Of a stretch of DNA of 64,000 bases, positions 37,134-46,914 are shown one piece after another. Position 1 is the first letter of the stretch; every line of letters begins with the position of its first letter. A model generated the notes under the pieces. The model ran no database searches. It saw nothing but the letters and a program-made list of their open reading frames with translations, and was not told the origin of the DNA. A program made the translations under genes and the position numbers. The DNA is from an uncultured Oscillospiraceae bacterium (GTDB taxonomy: Bacteria > Bacillota > Clostridia > Oscillospirales > Oscillospiraceae): the NCBI GenBank assembly GCA_934553255.1, contig CAKTEZ010000004.1, positions 1-64,000 on the forward strand. The letters are read 5' to 3'.

Positions 37134-38372
37134 TTATTGCTCCCGCAAATACTGTGCCGCCGCTTCACCGGCAGCCTTTCCGGTCGCCCATGCGATCTGC
37201 AGGTTGAAGCCGCCGGTGTAGGCGTCCACATCGATAAGCTCACCGGCAAAGTACAGACCCGCAATCCTCTTGGATGCCATGGTCTTTGGGTCGATCTCCC
37301 CCACCTTGACGCCGCCGGAGGTGATGATGGCGTTTTCGACCGGCATAGGCTCGAGAACATCGATGCTCCAATGCTTCAAAAGCTGACGCAGCGCGGCGCG
37401 CTGCTCCCGCGTGAGGTCATGCACCTTCTCATGCGGAGGAATGCCGGAGCGCTCCACCGCCACAGGAATAAGCTTCTGCGGCAGCAGTTCGCCAAGCGCG
37501 TTGCACAAGTCGCTGTTGGCGTGCTTCTGGAAATCGGAAAGCAGACGCTTATCAAGCTGCTGCTCGTCCAAGGCGGGCTTGAGGTCCAGCTCCAGCCGAT
37601 AGCTCTTTTTATCAAAATGCCGCATATGCGCCGAGGCGGAAAGGATCAGCGGTCCGGACACGCCGAAATGCGTAAAGAGCAGTTCACCGAAGTCGGTATA
37701 GATCCTCTTTCCGTTTTCATAAACGCTCAGCCCCACATTCCGCAGACTCAGCCCCTGCAGCTCCGCGCAGCCCTCCGCCCGCAGCGGAACGAGCGAGCCG
37801 GAAAGCGGCGTGACCGTGTGGCCGAGCATCGCCGCCATGCGGTGTCCGTCGCCGGTCGAGCCGGTGCCGTGGTAGCTCACGCCGCCCGTAGCAAGGACCG
37901 CCGCGCCCGCACGGTAGGTATCCTTCTCCCCTTTCACGCCGCAGACCGCGCCGTCCTCGTCCGTCAGCACGCAGACCGCACGGTCGCGCACGAGCGCGAC
38001 GCGCAGGCGCTTGAGTTCGCGCTCCAGCGCGGCGGAAATGTCGAACGCACGGTCCGAGACCGGAAACACGCGCCGACCACGCTCGACCTTGAGCGGCACG
38101 CCGATCGACTCGAAAAAGGCCATGGTATCGCGCCCGTCAAAGCGGGAAAGCACAGAGTATAGAAACCGTCCGTTCTGCGGTATGTTTGCCAGAAGCTCCT
38201 CGCAGGCGGAATCGTTCGTCACATTGCAGCGGCCCTTGCCCGTAATGTTAAGTTTTTTGCCCAACCGCTCGTTCGGCTCAAGCAGCGTGACGGCGGTACC
38301 CGCACGCGCCGCGCTGATCGCCGCCATCATTCCGGCGGCTCCGCCGCCGATGACAACAAGAGTCTTATTCAT
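37134..38372 (-). CDS. NAD(P)/FAD-dependent oxidoreductase (BaiN/HI0933-like)
   Basis: A 412-aa flavoprotein of the HI0933/YhiN family. GGGAAGMMAAISAARAG at residues 8-24 is the dinucleotide-binding motif, and GKGRCNVTN follows near residue 47, both diagnostic. The C-terminus (TGGFNLQIAWATGKAAGEAA) completes the FAD fold. Some members act on bile-acid intermediates, but this family is common and its substrate here is unknown. The ATG at 38372 overlaps the regulator gene by 8 bases; a 32-residue longer reading lacks support. Confidence 0.9.
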   Translation of the reverse strand: MNKTLVVIGGGAAGMMAAISAARAGTAVTLLEPNERLGKKLNITGKGRCNVTNDSACEELLANIPQNGRFLYSVLSRFDGRDTMAFFESIGVPLKVERGRRVFPVSDRAFDISAALERELKRLRVALVRDRAVCVLTDEDGAVCGVKGEKDTYRAGAAVLATGGVSYHGTGSTGDGHRMAAMLGHTVTPLSGSLVPLRAEGCAELQGLSLRNVGLSVYENGKRIYTDFGELLFTHFGVSGPLILSASAHMRHFDKKSYRLELDLKPALDEQQLDKRLLSDFQKHANSDLCNALGELLPQKLIPVAVERSGIPPHEKVHDLTREQRAALRQLLKHWSIDVLEPMPVENAIITSGGVKVGEIDPKTMASKRIAGLYFAGELIDVDAYTGGFNLQIAWATGKAAGEAAAQYLREQ

Positions 38373-39228
38373 CTTCGACCTTGCCGAAAATGCCAAAGCG
38401 GTCCCAAACATGTTCCAGTTCGCCAAAGGTCTCGGAAATGTCCGTTTCCTCCTTACTTGCGGCAGCAAGAATGAGGGCGTTGAGTATGCTCATCGGCGCC
38501 GCGAGCGAGTCAACGAACGAGATCATTTCATTGCGTACCAGCAGCGAGCCGGAGGCAAGCTGATACACCGGCGACATCTCGCTGTCGGTGACGCCGACGA
38601 TGGCCGCGCCGCGGTCCTTGGCATACTGCACCGTTTTGATCGCCAGTTCGGAATAACGCGGGAAGCAGATGGCCACGACCACATCGCCGGGACCGACGCG
38701 GAAAAGCTGGTCAAAGGTCCCCGCCGCGCCGCCGTTCACCAGCACGACGTTATCAAAGATCATGCGGAAATAAAAGTTGAGATAACCCGCGAGGAAGGAC
38801 GAGGAACGGAAACCGACGATATAGATGTGCTTGGCCTGCGTAATGGTATCGACCACCTGATCGAATTCCGCACCGTCGGTCTGGTCAATGGCCATGCGGA
38901 TCTTGTCCATATCGCGCTGGAGTACATTGGTCACCAGATCGCTGCCGCCCAGCTCGCCCTCGGACGCCTTGATGCGCTGCAGGCTCGTAAGCTTGCCGCG
39001 GATCATCTCCTGCAGGGCGCGCTGCATGCTGGGATAGCCGTCATAGCCGAGCTGCGTCGCAAAGCGGACCACGGTGGACTCGCTCACCTGCACGGTCTTG
39101 CCGAGCCTGCTCGCCGTCATAAAGGCCGCCTTGTCGTAATCCTCCAGAATAAAGCGCGCAATGAGCTTCTGCCCCTTGGAGAAGCTGCTCATGTTCTTTT
39201 CGATGGTATGTAGAATATTCTTCGGCAT
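38365..39228 (-). CDS. MurR/RpiR family transcriptional regulator
   Basis: A 287-aa regulator with an N-terminal HTH_6 domain (TASRLGKTVQVSESTVVRFA at about residues 38-57) and a C-terminal SIS sugar-phosphate-binding domain (about 115-260, with YIVGFRSSS). Such regulators respond to phosphorylated sugars or amino sugars. No sugar genes are adjacent, so the target is unclear; it sits between a flavoprotein and a pseudouridine synthase in a long operon. The ATG at 39228 follows GAGGAAG. Confidence 0.9.
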   Translation of the reverse strand: MPKNILHTIEKNMSSFSKGQKLIARFILEDYDKAAFMTASRLGKTVQVSESTVVRFATQLGYDGYPSMQRALQEMIRGKLTSLQRIKASEGELGGSDLVTNVLQRDMDKIRMAIDQTDGAEFDQVVDTITQAKHIYIVGFRSSSFLAGYLNFYFRMIFDNVVLVNGGAAGTFDQLFRVGPGDVVVAICFPRYSELAIKTVQYAKDRGAAIVGVTDSEMSPVYQLASGSLLVRNEMISFVDSLAAPMSILNALILAAASKEETDISETFGELEHVWDRFGIFGKVEDE

Positions 39229-39238
39229 GGTCTCTTCC

Positions 39239-39955
39239 TCACTTCTCTTCCTCAAATCGGCGCAGCTCCTCCGCCGTCAGTTCGCGCCACCGGCCCTCCG
39301 GCAGGTCGCCGAGCGAAAGCGTATGCTCGCGCACGCGGCGCAGCCGCTTGACATGCAGTCCGACAGTCGCGCACATCCGCCGAATCTGGCGGTTTTTTCC
39401 TTCGTGAATGGTGACGGACAGCTCCGCCGTCTCGCGCCCGCCGCGCAGCAGCGCGACCTTCGCGGGACGGATCGTCTCGCCGTCGATCTCCCGCAGGGCG
39501 GCAAGCCGCGGCGCGGCGTTTTCCACCGCGCCCGCCACCGTGACCTGATAGGTCTTTTCGATCTCATGGCTTGGGTGCAGGATGCGCTGCATCCACGCAC
39601 CGTCGTTGGTAAAGAGCAGCAATCCCTCGCTGTCGAGGTCCAGCCGCCCCACGGGATAGACCCGTTCGCCGCAGTCCGCCACCAGCTCGGCGGCCGTCGG
39701 CCGCCCGCGTTCGTCGCAGAGCGTGGTAACATAGCCGCGCGGCTTGTTGAGCATCAGGTATATCCTGCGCTCCGGCGGCGTGATGGGAACGCCGTCCACA
39801 CAGACGGTATCCCGCGTCAGGTCGGCGCTCTGTCCGACCATCGCCGCCGTGCCGTTCACGCTCACGCGCCCTGCGGCGATCCATTCCTCCGCCGTGCGGC
39901 GGGAGCAAAGTCCCGCAGCGGCGATCAGCTTTTGTAAACGCTCTGCCAGCGCCAA
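39239..39955 (-). CDS. rluB: RluB/RsuA-type rRNA pseudouridine synthase
   Basis: A 238-aa pseudouridine synthase with an N-terminal S4 RNA-binding domain (1-60) and the catalytic motif GRLDLDSEGLLL, where the first Asp is the nucleophile. The start is TTG at 39955, with GAGGTGC directly upstream. In Bacillota this gene lies near scpAB and dacF, as here. RluB (23S U2605) is the most likely specificity, but RsuA-like activity cannot be excluded. Confidence 0.9.
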   Translation of the reverse strand: MALAERLQKLIAAAGLCSRRTAEEWIAAGRVSVNGTAAMVGQSADLTRDTVCVDGVPITPPERRIYLMLNKPRGYVTTLCDERGRPTAAELVADCGERVYPVGRLDLDSEGLLLFTNDGAWMQRILHPSHEIEKTYQVTVAGAVENAAPRLAALREIDGETIRPAKVALLRGGRETAELSVTIHEGKNRQIRRMCATVGLHVKRLRRVREHTLSLGDLPEGRWRELTAEELRRFEEEK

Positions 39956-39965
39956 GCACCTCTTT

Positions 39966-41081
39966 TCATGCGGAGAGCAGGGCGCTCAGATACCCCAGCA
40001 GTCCGTTTTTCTTCGTCTGCGCCGCCCCGACGCTTTCCGCGCAGACAAGCGGCACACGGCCGACCTCCTGCCCGTCCAGCGTGACGAGTAGCTCCCCGAC
40101 CGACTGCCCCGCCTCCAACGGCGCGGTCAGCGCGCCGTCCGGCAGCTGCACGGAAGCGGTCAGCTCCTCTTCCGTCGCCGCGGGATAGAAGAAGTCCTCG
40201 CCCGCCGCGAGCGCCACGCTCGTTTGCGTTCCGCCGCGCAGCGGCATGACCGCATAGCGCTCGCCGCGCGATACCGCGCAGCGGCGCGCGTAGGCGGAAA
40301 AGCCGTACTCGTACAGCGCGGCATGGTCGTTCCAATCGTCGCGGTCATTGAGCGTGACGGCGATAAGCCGCAGCCCATCCCGCTCACAGCAGGTCACGAG
40401 CGTTCGCCCCGCCGCCGAAGTGTAACCGGTCTTTACGCCCATGCAGCCGGACAGCGACGCGAGCAGCTTATTGTGGTTGCCGAGCATCCGCTCGCCCACC
40501 GCCGCCGTCTTGGTCGAGGCGATGCGGACGAACAGCGGTTGGCACATGGCATACGCCGCAAGGCGCGCCATATCGAGCGCGCAGGAATAATGTCCCTCCG
40601 CGTCCAGACCGCTTGGGTTGGCAAACGCCGTGTGCGCCATGCCGAGCGCGGCGGCCTTTTCATTCATTTTGCGGACGAACGGCTCCACACCGCCGCCGCA
40701 ATAGTCGGCGATGCACTCTGCCGCGTCGTTCCCCGACGGAAGCAGGAGTCCGTAGAGCAGGTCCTCCAGCGTCAAGGTCTCGCCTGCGCGCAGATACATA
40801 GACGAGCCTTCCTTCAAGTGTTTTTCCTTTACAGATACTGTTTCAGAGGGGCTTTTCTCTTCCATCGCAACCAGCGCCGTCATGATTTTCGTCGTGCTGG
40901 CGATCGCCAGCTCTCGCTCGGCGTTCCGCGAGGCAAGCACGCGTCCGCTCTGCGCTTCTATCAGGACAAAGGACTCCGCAGAGGTCTGCGGTGCCTCCGC
41001 GGCGCGGCAGTTTATCCCGCCGAGCAGGCACAGCGCCGCCAGACACGCGCTCAAGACGCGGGGCATGGTACGAAGATACAT
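39966..41081 (-). CDS. dacF: D-alanyl-D-alanine carboxypeptidase (DacF/PBP5-like)
   Basis: A 371-aa low-molecular-weight penicillin-binding protein that trims peptidoglycan stem peptides. It has a signal peptide (1-27, ending NCRA), the SxxK motif STTK near residue 62, SGN in PSGNDAAE and KTG in GVKTGYTS, and a C-terminal beta domain. In Bacillus, dacF is a forespore gene linked to spore cortex; its position next to ytfJ and scpAB is like that neighbourhood. No C-terminal amphipathic anchor is obvious. Confidence 0.9.
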   Translation of the reverse strand: MYLRTMPRVLSACLAALCLLGGINCRAAEAPQTSAESFVLIEAQSGRVLASRNAERELAIASTTKIMTALVAMEEKSPSETVSVKEKHLKEGSSMYLRAGETLTLEDLLYGLLLPSGNDAAECIADYCGGGVEPFVRKMNEKAAALGMAHTAFANPSGLDAEGHYSCALDMARLAAYAMCQPLFVRIASTKTAAVGERMLGNHNKLLASLSGCMGVKTGYTSAAGRTLVTCCERDGLRLIAVTLNDRDDWNDHAALYEYGFSAYARRCAVSRGERYAVMPLRGGTQTSVALAAGEDFFYPAATEEELTASVQLPDGALTAPLEAGQSVGELLVTLDGQEVGRVPLVCAESVGAAQTKKNGLLGYLSALLSA

Positions 41082-41124
41082 GGTCGATCACCCTTTTCTC
41101 AGAATGATCTCAGTATGCCCTTTT

Positions 41125-41520
41125 TTACAGGAATTCTTTCTCTTCCTTTTTCTTTGCGACAAAGCCCTCAACGCGGTCGATGAGCTGAGGCGCCATCTCC
41201 AGAACGCGGTCCACCGTCGCCACCGCCGGAACGGAGACCGGCACCATGCGGGTCTGCCCGTCCTTGATGACAAGGAACGCCACAGGGTCGATCTTCACGC
41301 CGGCGCCGGCGCCGCCGCCGAAGCGCTCGCTGGTCTGACCGTAAATGCTGCCGCCGCTGCCGAAGCCGAAGCTCATGCGGGAAACGGGGATAAGGGTCAC
41401 GCCGTCCAGCGTGGTGATGGGTTCGCCCACGATGGCGTTGGAGTCCACCATTTCGCGGATCTTGGTCATCGTAGTGTCCATCAGCTCGCTCACAGAGTTC
41501 TTCTTCTCGTTGTTTTCCAT
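41125..41520 (-). CDS. ytfJ: Sporulation protein YtfJ (GerW family)
   Basis: A 131-aa GerW/YtfJ-family protein (starts MENNEKKNSV). The core with GEPITTLDGVTLIPVSRMSF and a glycine-rich stretch (FGSGGS) is the family signature. In Bacillus GerW is needed for germination with L-alanine. The ATG at 41520 follows AAAGGAAA; a TTG two codons earlier is possible. It follows a DUF2953 gene, as ytfI-ytfJ do in Bacillus. Confidence 0.92.
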   Translation of the reverse strand: MENNEKKNSVSELMDTTMTKIREMVDSNAIVGEPITTLDGVTLIPVSRMSFGFGSGGSIYGQTSERFGGGAGAGVKIDPVAFLVIKDGQTRMVPVSVPAVATVDRVLEMAPQLIDRVEGFVAKKKEEKEFL

Positions 41521-41534
41521 GGTCAATTTCCTTT

Positions 41535-42242
41535 CTATGCACTCAGTTGTTCTGTTTCGCTCATTTTAAGGTCCGGCGCTTCTTCTGCCGGCGGCTGCGT
41601 TTCCGCCTGCGCTGTCGGCTTTGGGTCGTTCCGGTGCGCCCCGCGCCAGCGCAGGAACCACTTCGCCATCGGTCCCGCCAACGCAAAGAGAATGGCAAAA
41701 AGGTCGCACACGCGCAGCGACACGCTGACCGTTCCCTCCGCCGTCGTCTCCTTTGCCTGAAAGTCCATGTCCAAATGGATCGAGGGGTTTGGGATATAAA
41801 ACAACTCCTCAAGCTTCGGCATGAAGGTCCACAAGGCGGCGCACGCATAGCCGTAGGTCTGCGCCGTATCGGCGGGGTCGTCGCCCGCAAAGACCACGCA
41901 GACCTCCAGCGGGTCGATGCGCGTGCGGCGGCAGGCGCGGCGCAGCGTCCGTCCCAATGCGCCGAACAACGCCCCCGCAAGGTCGTAAATCTCGGCAAGC
42001 GTCAGCCTCGGCAGCGCCCGCTTCTTCTTTTCCTTCGGCGGCTCCGTCTCGGCGGGCGGGTCGTCCGCTTTTTCTTCCTTTTTTGCCTTCTTTTCTCTCT
42101 TTGGCAGGATGGTCAGCTTGACCGGCCCGACACGCAGACGCACACGCAGCTCCACGCCGAACGCAGCGATCACGCCGACGCGCAGAAACGAGAGCAGCAG
42201 AAAGAACAGCAGAACGATCCCCAGCACCTTCCACGCTGTCAC
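41535..42242 (-). CDS. DUF2953 family membrane protein (YtfI-like)
   Basis: A 235-aa protein with an N-terminal membrane helix (about residues 4-22), a long Lys/Glu-rich charged stretch (50-75), the DUF2953 core (ALFGALGRTLRRACRRTRID) and a C-terminal hydrophobic region near 195-215. Function unknown, but it is a sporulation-associated neighbour of ytfJ across Bacillota. It starts with GTG after GGGGAGGTGA. Confidence 0.85.
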   Translation of the reverse strand: MTAWKVLGIVLLFFLLLSFLRVGVIAAFGVELRVRLRVGPVKLTILPKREKKAKKEEKADDPPAETEPPKEKKKRALPRLTLAEIYDLAGALFGALGRTLRRACRRTRIDPLEVCVVFAGDDPADTAQTYGYACAALWTFMPKLEELFYIPNPSIHLDMDFQAKETTAEGTVSVSLRVCDLFAILFALAGPMAKWFLRWRGAHRNDPKPTAQAETQPPAEEAPDLKMSETEQLSA

Positions 42243-42278
42243 GGTCCGGTCACCTCCCCCATCTGTCGTTTCGCCGCG

Positions 42279-42896
42279 TTAGTTCTCTGCGGCGGTCTCC
42301 TCCTCCGCACGAAGCTGCGCGGGGTCGAGGATCGCCCCGTCCGCGTCCAGCCGAAGCTGTCCGTCCGCTTCGAGGCCCGGCATTTCGGGCAGCTCCTCCA
42401 ACGAGGTAAGATGGAATACGCGCAGAAATTCCTTCGTCGTGCGGTAGAGCCGCGGACGGCCCGGCACCTGAAGCCTGCCGCATTCCTCGATAAGCCTGCG
42501 CTCCTGCAAAAGTCCCATCGTATACGAGCTGTCCACGCCGCGCACCTGATCGACGTAGGCGCGGGTAGTCGGCTGGTAGTAGGCGATGATGGTCAGCACC
42601 TCGAGCGCGGGCTGGGAAAGCTTGGCGCTCTTGCGTATCTCAAACGCCTTGCGGATCGCATCCGCATAGTCCGGCGCGGAGCAGAGCTGATAGCTGTCCT
42701 CCATGCGGACGAGACGGATGCCGCGGCGCTCGTAGGCGTAATAGTCGCCCAGTTCCTGCAGCACCTGCTCGGCGGTGGGCTTGTCCAGCTCCAGCGCAAG
42801 GCAGATGCGGTCGATATTCACCGGCTCGCCCGAGGCAAAGAGGATACCCTCCATTGCCGAGCGAAGTTCATGTAAGTCCATGCTTTCGATTGCCAT
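42279..42896 (-). CDS. scpB: Segregation and condensation protein B
   Basis: A 205-aa kleisin-interacting protein with two winged-helix domains; family segments MEGILFASGEPV (N-terminal) and TIIAYYQPTTRAYVDQVRGV (middle) are clear. With ScpA and SMC it forms the condensin that compacts and segregates the chromosome. It follows scpA after seven bases. The C-terminal tail is acidic and variable, as usual. Confidence 0.95.
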   Translation of the reverse strand: MAIESMDLHELRSAMEGILFASGEPVNIDRICLALELDKPTAEQVLQELGDYYAYERRGIRLVRMEDSYQLCSAPDYADAIRKAFEIRKSAKLSQPALEVLTIIAYYQPTTRAYVDQVRGVDSSYTMGLLQERRLIEECGRLQVPGRPRLYRTTKEFLRVFHLTSLEELPEMPGLEADGQLRLDADGAILDPAQLRAEEETAAEN

Positions 42897-42903
42897 AATT
42901 TCC

Positions 42904-43689
42904 TCACAATGTAAAAGTTTCCGGCGCGTCGCGGTCGCAGTCCACCGTGCAGTCCGTCTCCCCGCCTGCGAGCCGGATCACGCTCGCGCGGCACAGCTCC
43001 AGCACCGCCATAAAGGTCGCCACGATCTCGCTGCGGCTCTTCGCTCCGCGGAACAGCAGCAAAAAGCGCGTGATGCCGAAGCTTTTAAGCCGGCGGACGA
43101 TCTCGCCCGCTTTGTCGGACACGGAATACGGCTCGCGCCGCACGATCTGCTCAAAGGCCGCGCGCGGCGGCGGGGCCAGCTTTTCCGCGCGGTCAAAGAC
43201 CGCCTGCATCGCCAGCACAAGGTCTCCCTTTTCGTGATCGTATTCATACACCTTGCCGCGCTCCATCGGCTCCGGCGAGCGTGTCATCGTGTTGCGTCCG
43301 AACTCGCTCATGGGGCCGAGCGTTTCCGTCAGCGTGCGGATCCGCAGATAGGTGTCCTTCTGCTGGCGCTCCTTCAGGGACGCAATGAGCTGTTCCATCT
43401 CGCTCTGCGCCTCCTCGTCCTCGATGGAGAGGAGCATACGCGTTTTGATGTACATCAGGTGGGCCGCCATCGTGATAAAGTCGCTCGCCACCTCGAGATC
43501 GAGCTGCTTGCGCTGCTCAAGGTAGGCGAGATACTGCTCTAAGATGAGCGCGATGGGAATGTCCTGTATCTCGATCTTGTTCTTTGAGAGCAGAAACAGG
43601 ATGAGGTCGAGCGGGCCTTCAAAGTCCTGAAGCTTTTCCGCCGAGCGCTCATGCACCACGCCCTCCAATTTGAAAATAGGGTTGTCCAT
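42904..43689 (-). CDS. scpA: Segregation and condensation protein A
   Basis: The 261-aa kleisin subunit of the SMC complex. The N-terminal DFEGPLDLILFLLSKNKIEI is the family hallmark; the middle is helical and the C-terminus is a winged-helix domain. The ATG at 43689 follows CGGAGAA; an upstream in-frame start would overlap the M50 gene. In operon with scpB and a site-2 protease, a conserved arrangement. Confidence 0.95.
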   Translation of the reverse strand: MDNPIFKLEGVVHERSAEKLQDFEGPLDLILFLLSKNKIEIQDIPIALILEQYLAYLEQRKQLDLEVASDFITMAAHLMYIKTRMLLSIEDEEAQSEMEQLIASLKERQQKDTYLRIRTLTETLGPMSEFGRNTMTRSPEPMERGKVYEYDHEKGDLVLAMQAVFDRAEKLAPPPRAAFEQIVRREPYSVSDKAGEIVRRLKSFGITRFLLLFRGAKSRSEIVATFMAVLELCRASVIRLAGGETDCTVDCDRDAPETFTL

Positions 43690-43715
43690 CGAATTCTCCG
43701 TTCCGTTCGCCGCGT

Positions 43716-44375
43716 TCAAACGAGTCCGCGGAAAACGAAGTTGATCAAAAAGGCGTAGGTCCGGTAGATCGCCGTGCTGAACACATTGTCGCCCACGCCG
43801 AGCCAAACCAGAGCGAGCAGCACGAACATACCGAATCTTTCGTAGCGCATCAGCTTCTCATACGCCCCGTCCGGCAGAGCGGCAAAAAGCACCTTAGACC
43901 CGTCGAGCGGCGAAATGGGGATGAGATTGAAAAGGCCGAGACCCACGCTCAGATATGCCGTTGTCAGCAGCAGGTCGAAAAGAATATCCCAGCCGACACC
44001 GTACCGGTGGTATATGAGCCGCGCGCCGAAAAGCGCCAGAACCGCCAACACGAAATTCGACACCGGTCCCGCGAGCGCCGTCAGCGCCATGCCCTGCTTC
44101 GGCTTTTTGAAGTAGCGCATATCCACCGGAACGGGCTTCGCCCAACCAAAGCCGAGCAGCAGCATACACGCAAGGCCGAACCAGTCGATGTGGTGCAGCG
44201 GGTTCAGACTCAGGCGATGCTCCCGCTTCGCCGTCGGATCGCCGAGCGCATAAGCGGCAAGGCCGTGGCAGGTCTCATGGACCGTCAGACATAAAAGCAC
44301 GGCAAGCAGGCGCAGCAGCGCCGACAACATTGCCGAAAAATCAAGCGAATTCCAAAGGTCGGACAGGGTACCCAA
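43716..44375 (-). CDS. M50 family site-2-type membrane metalloprotease
   Basis: A 219-aa polytopic membrane peptidase. HETCH (HExxH) lies in the first helix (about residue 34) and the second metal motif is PISPLDG, with about five hydrophobic segments. Start: a TTG at 44375 sits 6 bases after AGGAGAG, whereas an ATG at 44402 has no ribosome-binding site, so the shorter form is preferred. Small members of this family often sit upstream of scpAB. Substrate unknown. Confidence 0.87.
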   Translation of the reverse strand: MGTLSDLWNSLDFSAMLSALLRLLAVLLCLTVHETCHGLAAYALGDPTAKREHRLSLNPLHHIDWFGLACMLLLGFGWAKPVPVDMRYFKKPKQGMALTALAGPVSNFVLAVLALFGARLIYHRYGVGWDILFDLLLTTAYLSVGLGLFNLIPISPLDGSKVLFAALPDGAYEKLMRYERFGMFVLLALVWLGVGDNVFSTAIYRTYAFLINFVFRGLV

Positions 44376-44433
44376 CGCAATCTCTCCTGCGAAAAAATTC
44401 ATGTGTGGGCTGCTCTGCCCAACAAGCCTGTAT

Positions 44434-44462
44434 ATTGTAGCATTTTTCGCTTCTTTTTACAA
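44434..44462 (-). promoter_or_regulatory. Promoter of the M50-scpAB-...-ispH operon
   Basis: Leftwards, TTGTAA (44457-44462), 17 bases, TACAAT (44434-44439). About 12 close-packed genes follow without another terminator until 33803. Confidence 0.65.
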
Positions 44463-44532
44463 GGATTTCTGCAATTTTTGTTGCATCCTCCCTGCAAAAA
44501 TAAACCTATACTTTTTCGTCGTTCTGCACAAG

Positions 44533-44566
44533 AAAAAGACCGGACAGTTTCCCGTCCGGTCTTTTC
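44533..44566 (-). terminator. Terminator of rpsB-tsf
   Basis: An 11-bp stem (AAAGACCGGAC and complement) with an 8-base loop, followed by TTTTTC on the minus strand, 20 bases past the tsf stop. Confidence 0.85.
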
Positions 44567-44586
44567 AAACGATTTTTTGTTGAGAC

Positions 44587-45504
<918 letters not shown>

Positions 45505-45525
45505 ATTCTTGTCCTCCTCGTAAAA

Positions 45526-46269
45526 TTAGGCTTCCGCCTGAGCCTCGCCCTCGGCCTTCTCCGCCGCGGCGTCCTCGGTGACTTCGCCCTGCTTGCCCTC
45601 GATCATGGCGTTGGCCATCACGGAGGCGATGAGCTTGATGGCGCGGATAGCGTCGTCGTTGCCGGGGATGGGATAATCGATCTCGTCGGGATCGCAGTTG
45701 GTATCGGCGATGGCGACAACGGGAATGCCAAGCTTGTGAGCCTCGGCGATGGCGTTGCGCTCCTTGCGGGTATCAACGATGAACAGCGCGCCGGGCAGCT
45801 TCTTCATATCCTTCACGCCGCCGAGGTACTTCTCAAGCTTCTCGATCTCGCCGAGGTGCTTCATAACCTCCTTCTTGGGCAGCATATCGAAGGTGCCGTC
45901 CGTCTGCATGGTCTTGAGCTGGTTGAGACGGTCCACGCGGGTACGCATGGTCTTGAAGTTGGTCATCATGCCGCCGAGCCAACGGGCGTTGACATAGTAC
46001 ATATTGCAGCGCAGAGCCTCGTCCTTGATGGCTTCCTGCGCCTGCTTCTTGGTGCCGACGAACAGAAGGGACTGGCCGTTCTCGGAGATGCTGCGAACGA
46101 AGTTATAGGCCTCTTCGAGCTTCTTGACGGTCTTCTGCAGGTCGATGATATAGATGCCGTTGCGCTCCGTATAGATGTAGGGAGCCATCTTGGGGTTCCA
46201 GCGGCGGGTCTGATGACCGAAGTGGACGCCTGCTTCGAGCAGGGCTTTCATGGATACGACGTTTGCCAT
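45526..46269 (-). CDS. rpsB: 30S ribosomal protein S2
   Basis: A 247-aa ribosomal protein S2. [20 protein letters not shown] at residues 8-27 is diagnostic. The C-terminal 20 residues are Ala/Glu-rich. The ATG at 46269 follows AAGGAGAAAC; the frame stays open upstream, but that stretch is the mRNA leader after the promoter at 46378-46406. First gene of the rpsB-tsf operon. Confidence 0.97.
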   Translation of the reverse strand: MANVVSMKALLEAGVHFGHQTRRWNPKMAPYIYTERNGIYIIDLQKTVKKLEEAYNFVRSISENGQSLLFVGTKKQAQEAIKDEALRCNMYYVNARWLGGMMTNFKTMRTRVDRLNQLKTMQTDGTFDMLPKKEVMKHLGEIEKLEKYLGGVKDMKKLPGALFIVDTRKERNAIAEAHKLGIPVVAIADTNCDPDEIDYPIPGNDDAIRAIKLIASVMANAMIEGKQGEVTEDAAAEKAEGEAQAEA

Positions 46270-46323
46270 TGTTTGTTGTTTCTCCTTCAAATTTAGTTTT
46301 ACCTCCGGAGCCTTCATCCCCCC

Positions 46324-46339
46324 TGCCAACCGGTTGGCA
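46324..46339. promoter_or_regulatory. Perfect palindrome in the rpsB leader
   Basis: TGCCAACCGGTTGGCA is a 16-base perfect palindrome lying about 55 bases upstream of the rpsB start codon within the predicted untranslated leader. It could be part of an S2-binding leader structure or an operator. Confidence 0.3.
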
Positions 46340-46377
46340 CAGACAGGAAGTCGGGTCTCCGTGCGGAATACCCTGAT

Positions 46378-46406
46378 ATTATACTGCGGGTTTTCGCCGA
46401 ATGCAA
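46378..46406 (-). promoter_or_regulatory. Promoter of rpsB-tsf
   Basis: Leftwards, TTGCAT (46401-46406), 17 bases, TATAAT (46378-46383), giving a leader of about 100 bases. Confidence 0.7.
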
Positions 46407-46452
46407 GAACTTTTTTGGAGAAATCCCTTCCCATTTTTGCGCTTTCCGCAGT

Positions 46453-46743
46453 TCACAGCCGCCTGCGGCGCGCACGGCGCTCCCGCGGCGGCGGATCGCG
46501 CTGCGCCATGGGCTTTTCGACCAGTATGATGTCGTCGCCGATCTGCTTGATGCAGTCCCACGGGATATAGTATTCCTCGCCGCGCCCGAACAGGCCGAAA
46601 AAGCGCAGCGGTCCCGGCACGATGAGCGCGGACATCTGCCCCTCCGGCAGGCGGCATTCCACATCGCCGACATAGCCCAGACGACAGCCGTCATAAATGT
46701 TGATGACCTCCTTGCATCGAAGGTCGGTAAAGCGGCAGTCCAT
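46453..46743 (-). CDS. YlmC/YmxH family sporulation-associated PRC-barrel protein
   Basis: A 96-aa PRC-barrel protein (starts MDCRFTDLRCKEVINI) with YDGCRLGYVGDVE and YYIPWDCIKQIGDDIILVE, the YlmC/YmxH signature, and a highly basic C-terminus rich in Arg. The family is conserved in spore formers with an unknown molecular role; ylmC lies near sigG in many Clostridia, and here it is divergent from sigG. The ATG follows GGGGGGAGG. Confidence 0.9.
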   Translation of the reverse strand: MDCRFTDLRCKEVINIYDGCRLGYVGDVECRLPEGQMSALIVPGPLRFFGLFGRGEEYYIPWDCIKQIGDDIILVEKPMAQRDPPPRERRARRRRL

Positions 46744-46853
46744 TCAGCCTCCCCCCATTCCCCGCTATTCTATTCACGCAGGAGGAAGTCCTATCCCGCA
46801 AAAATTCCATCGAAGCGTGCCGAACGATAAAAAATATCCTTCCGCTCCTTGCG

Positions 46854-46882
46854 GTATGTTTCCGCCCCGCGCGGAAATAATG
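46854..46882 (+). promoter_or_regulatory. Candidate forespore (sigma-F/sigma-G) promoter of sigG
   Basis: GTATG (46854-46858) and GGAAATAATG (46873-46882) are 14 bases apart. The second element fits the sigma-F -10 consensus GGHRANAHTR at every position; the -35 (GYWTA) matches 4 of 5. In Bacillus spoIIIG is transcribed by sigma-F. Confidence 0.45.
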
Positions 46883-46914
46883 AAACCATCTGAACGCAAA
46901 GGAGGCGGGGACGC

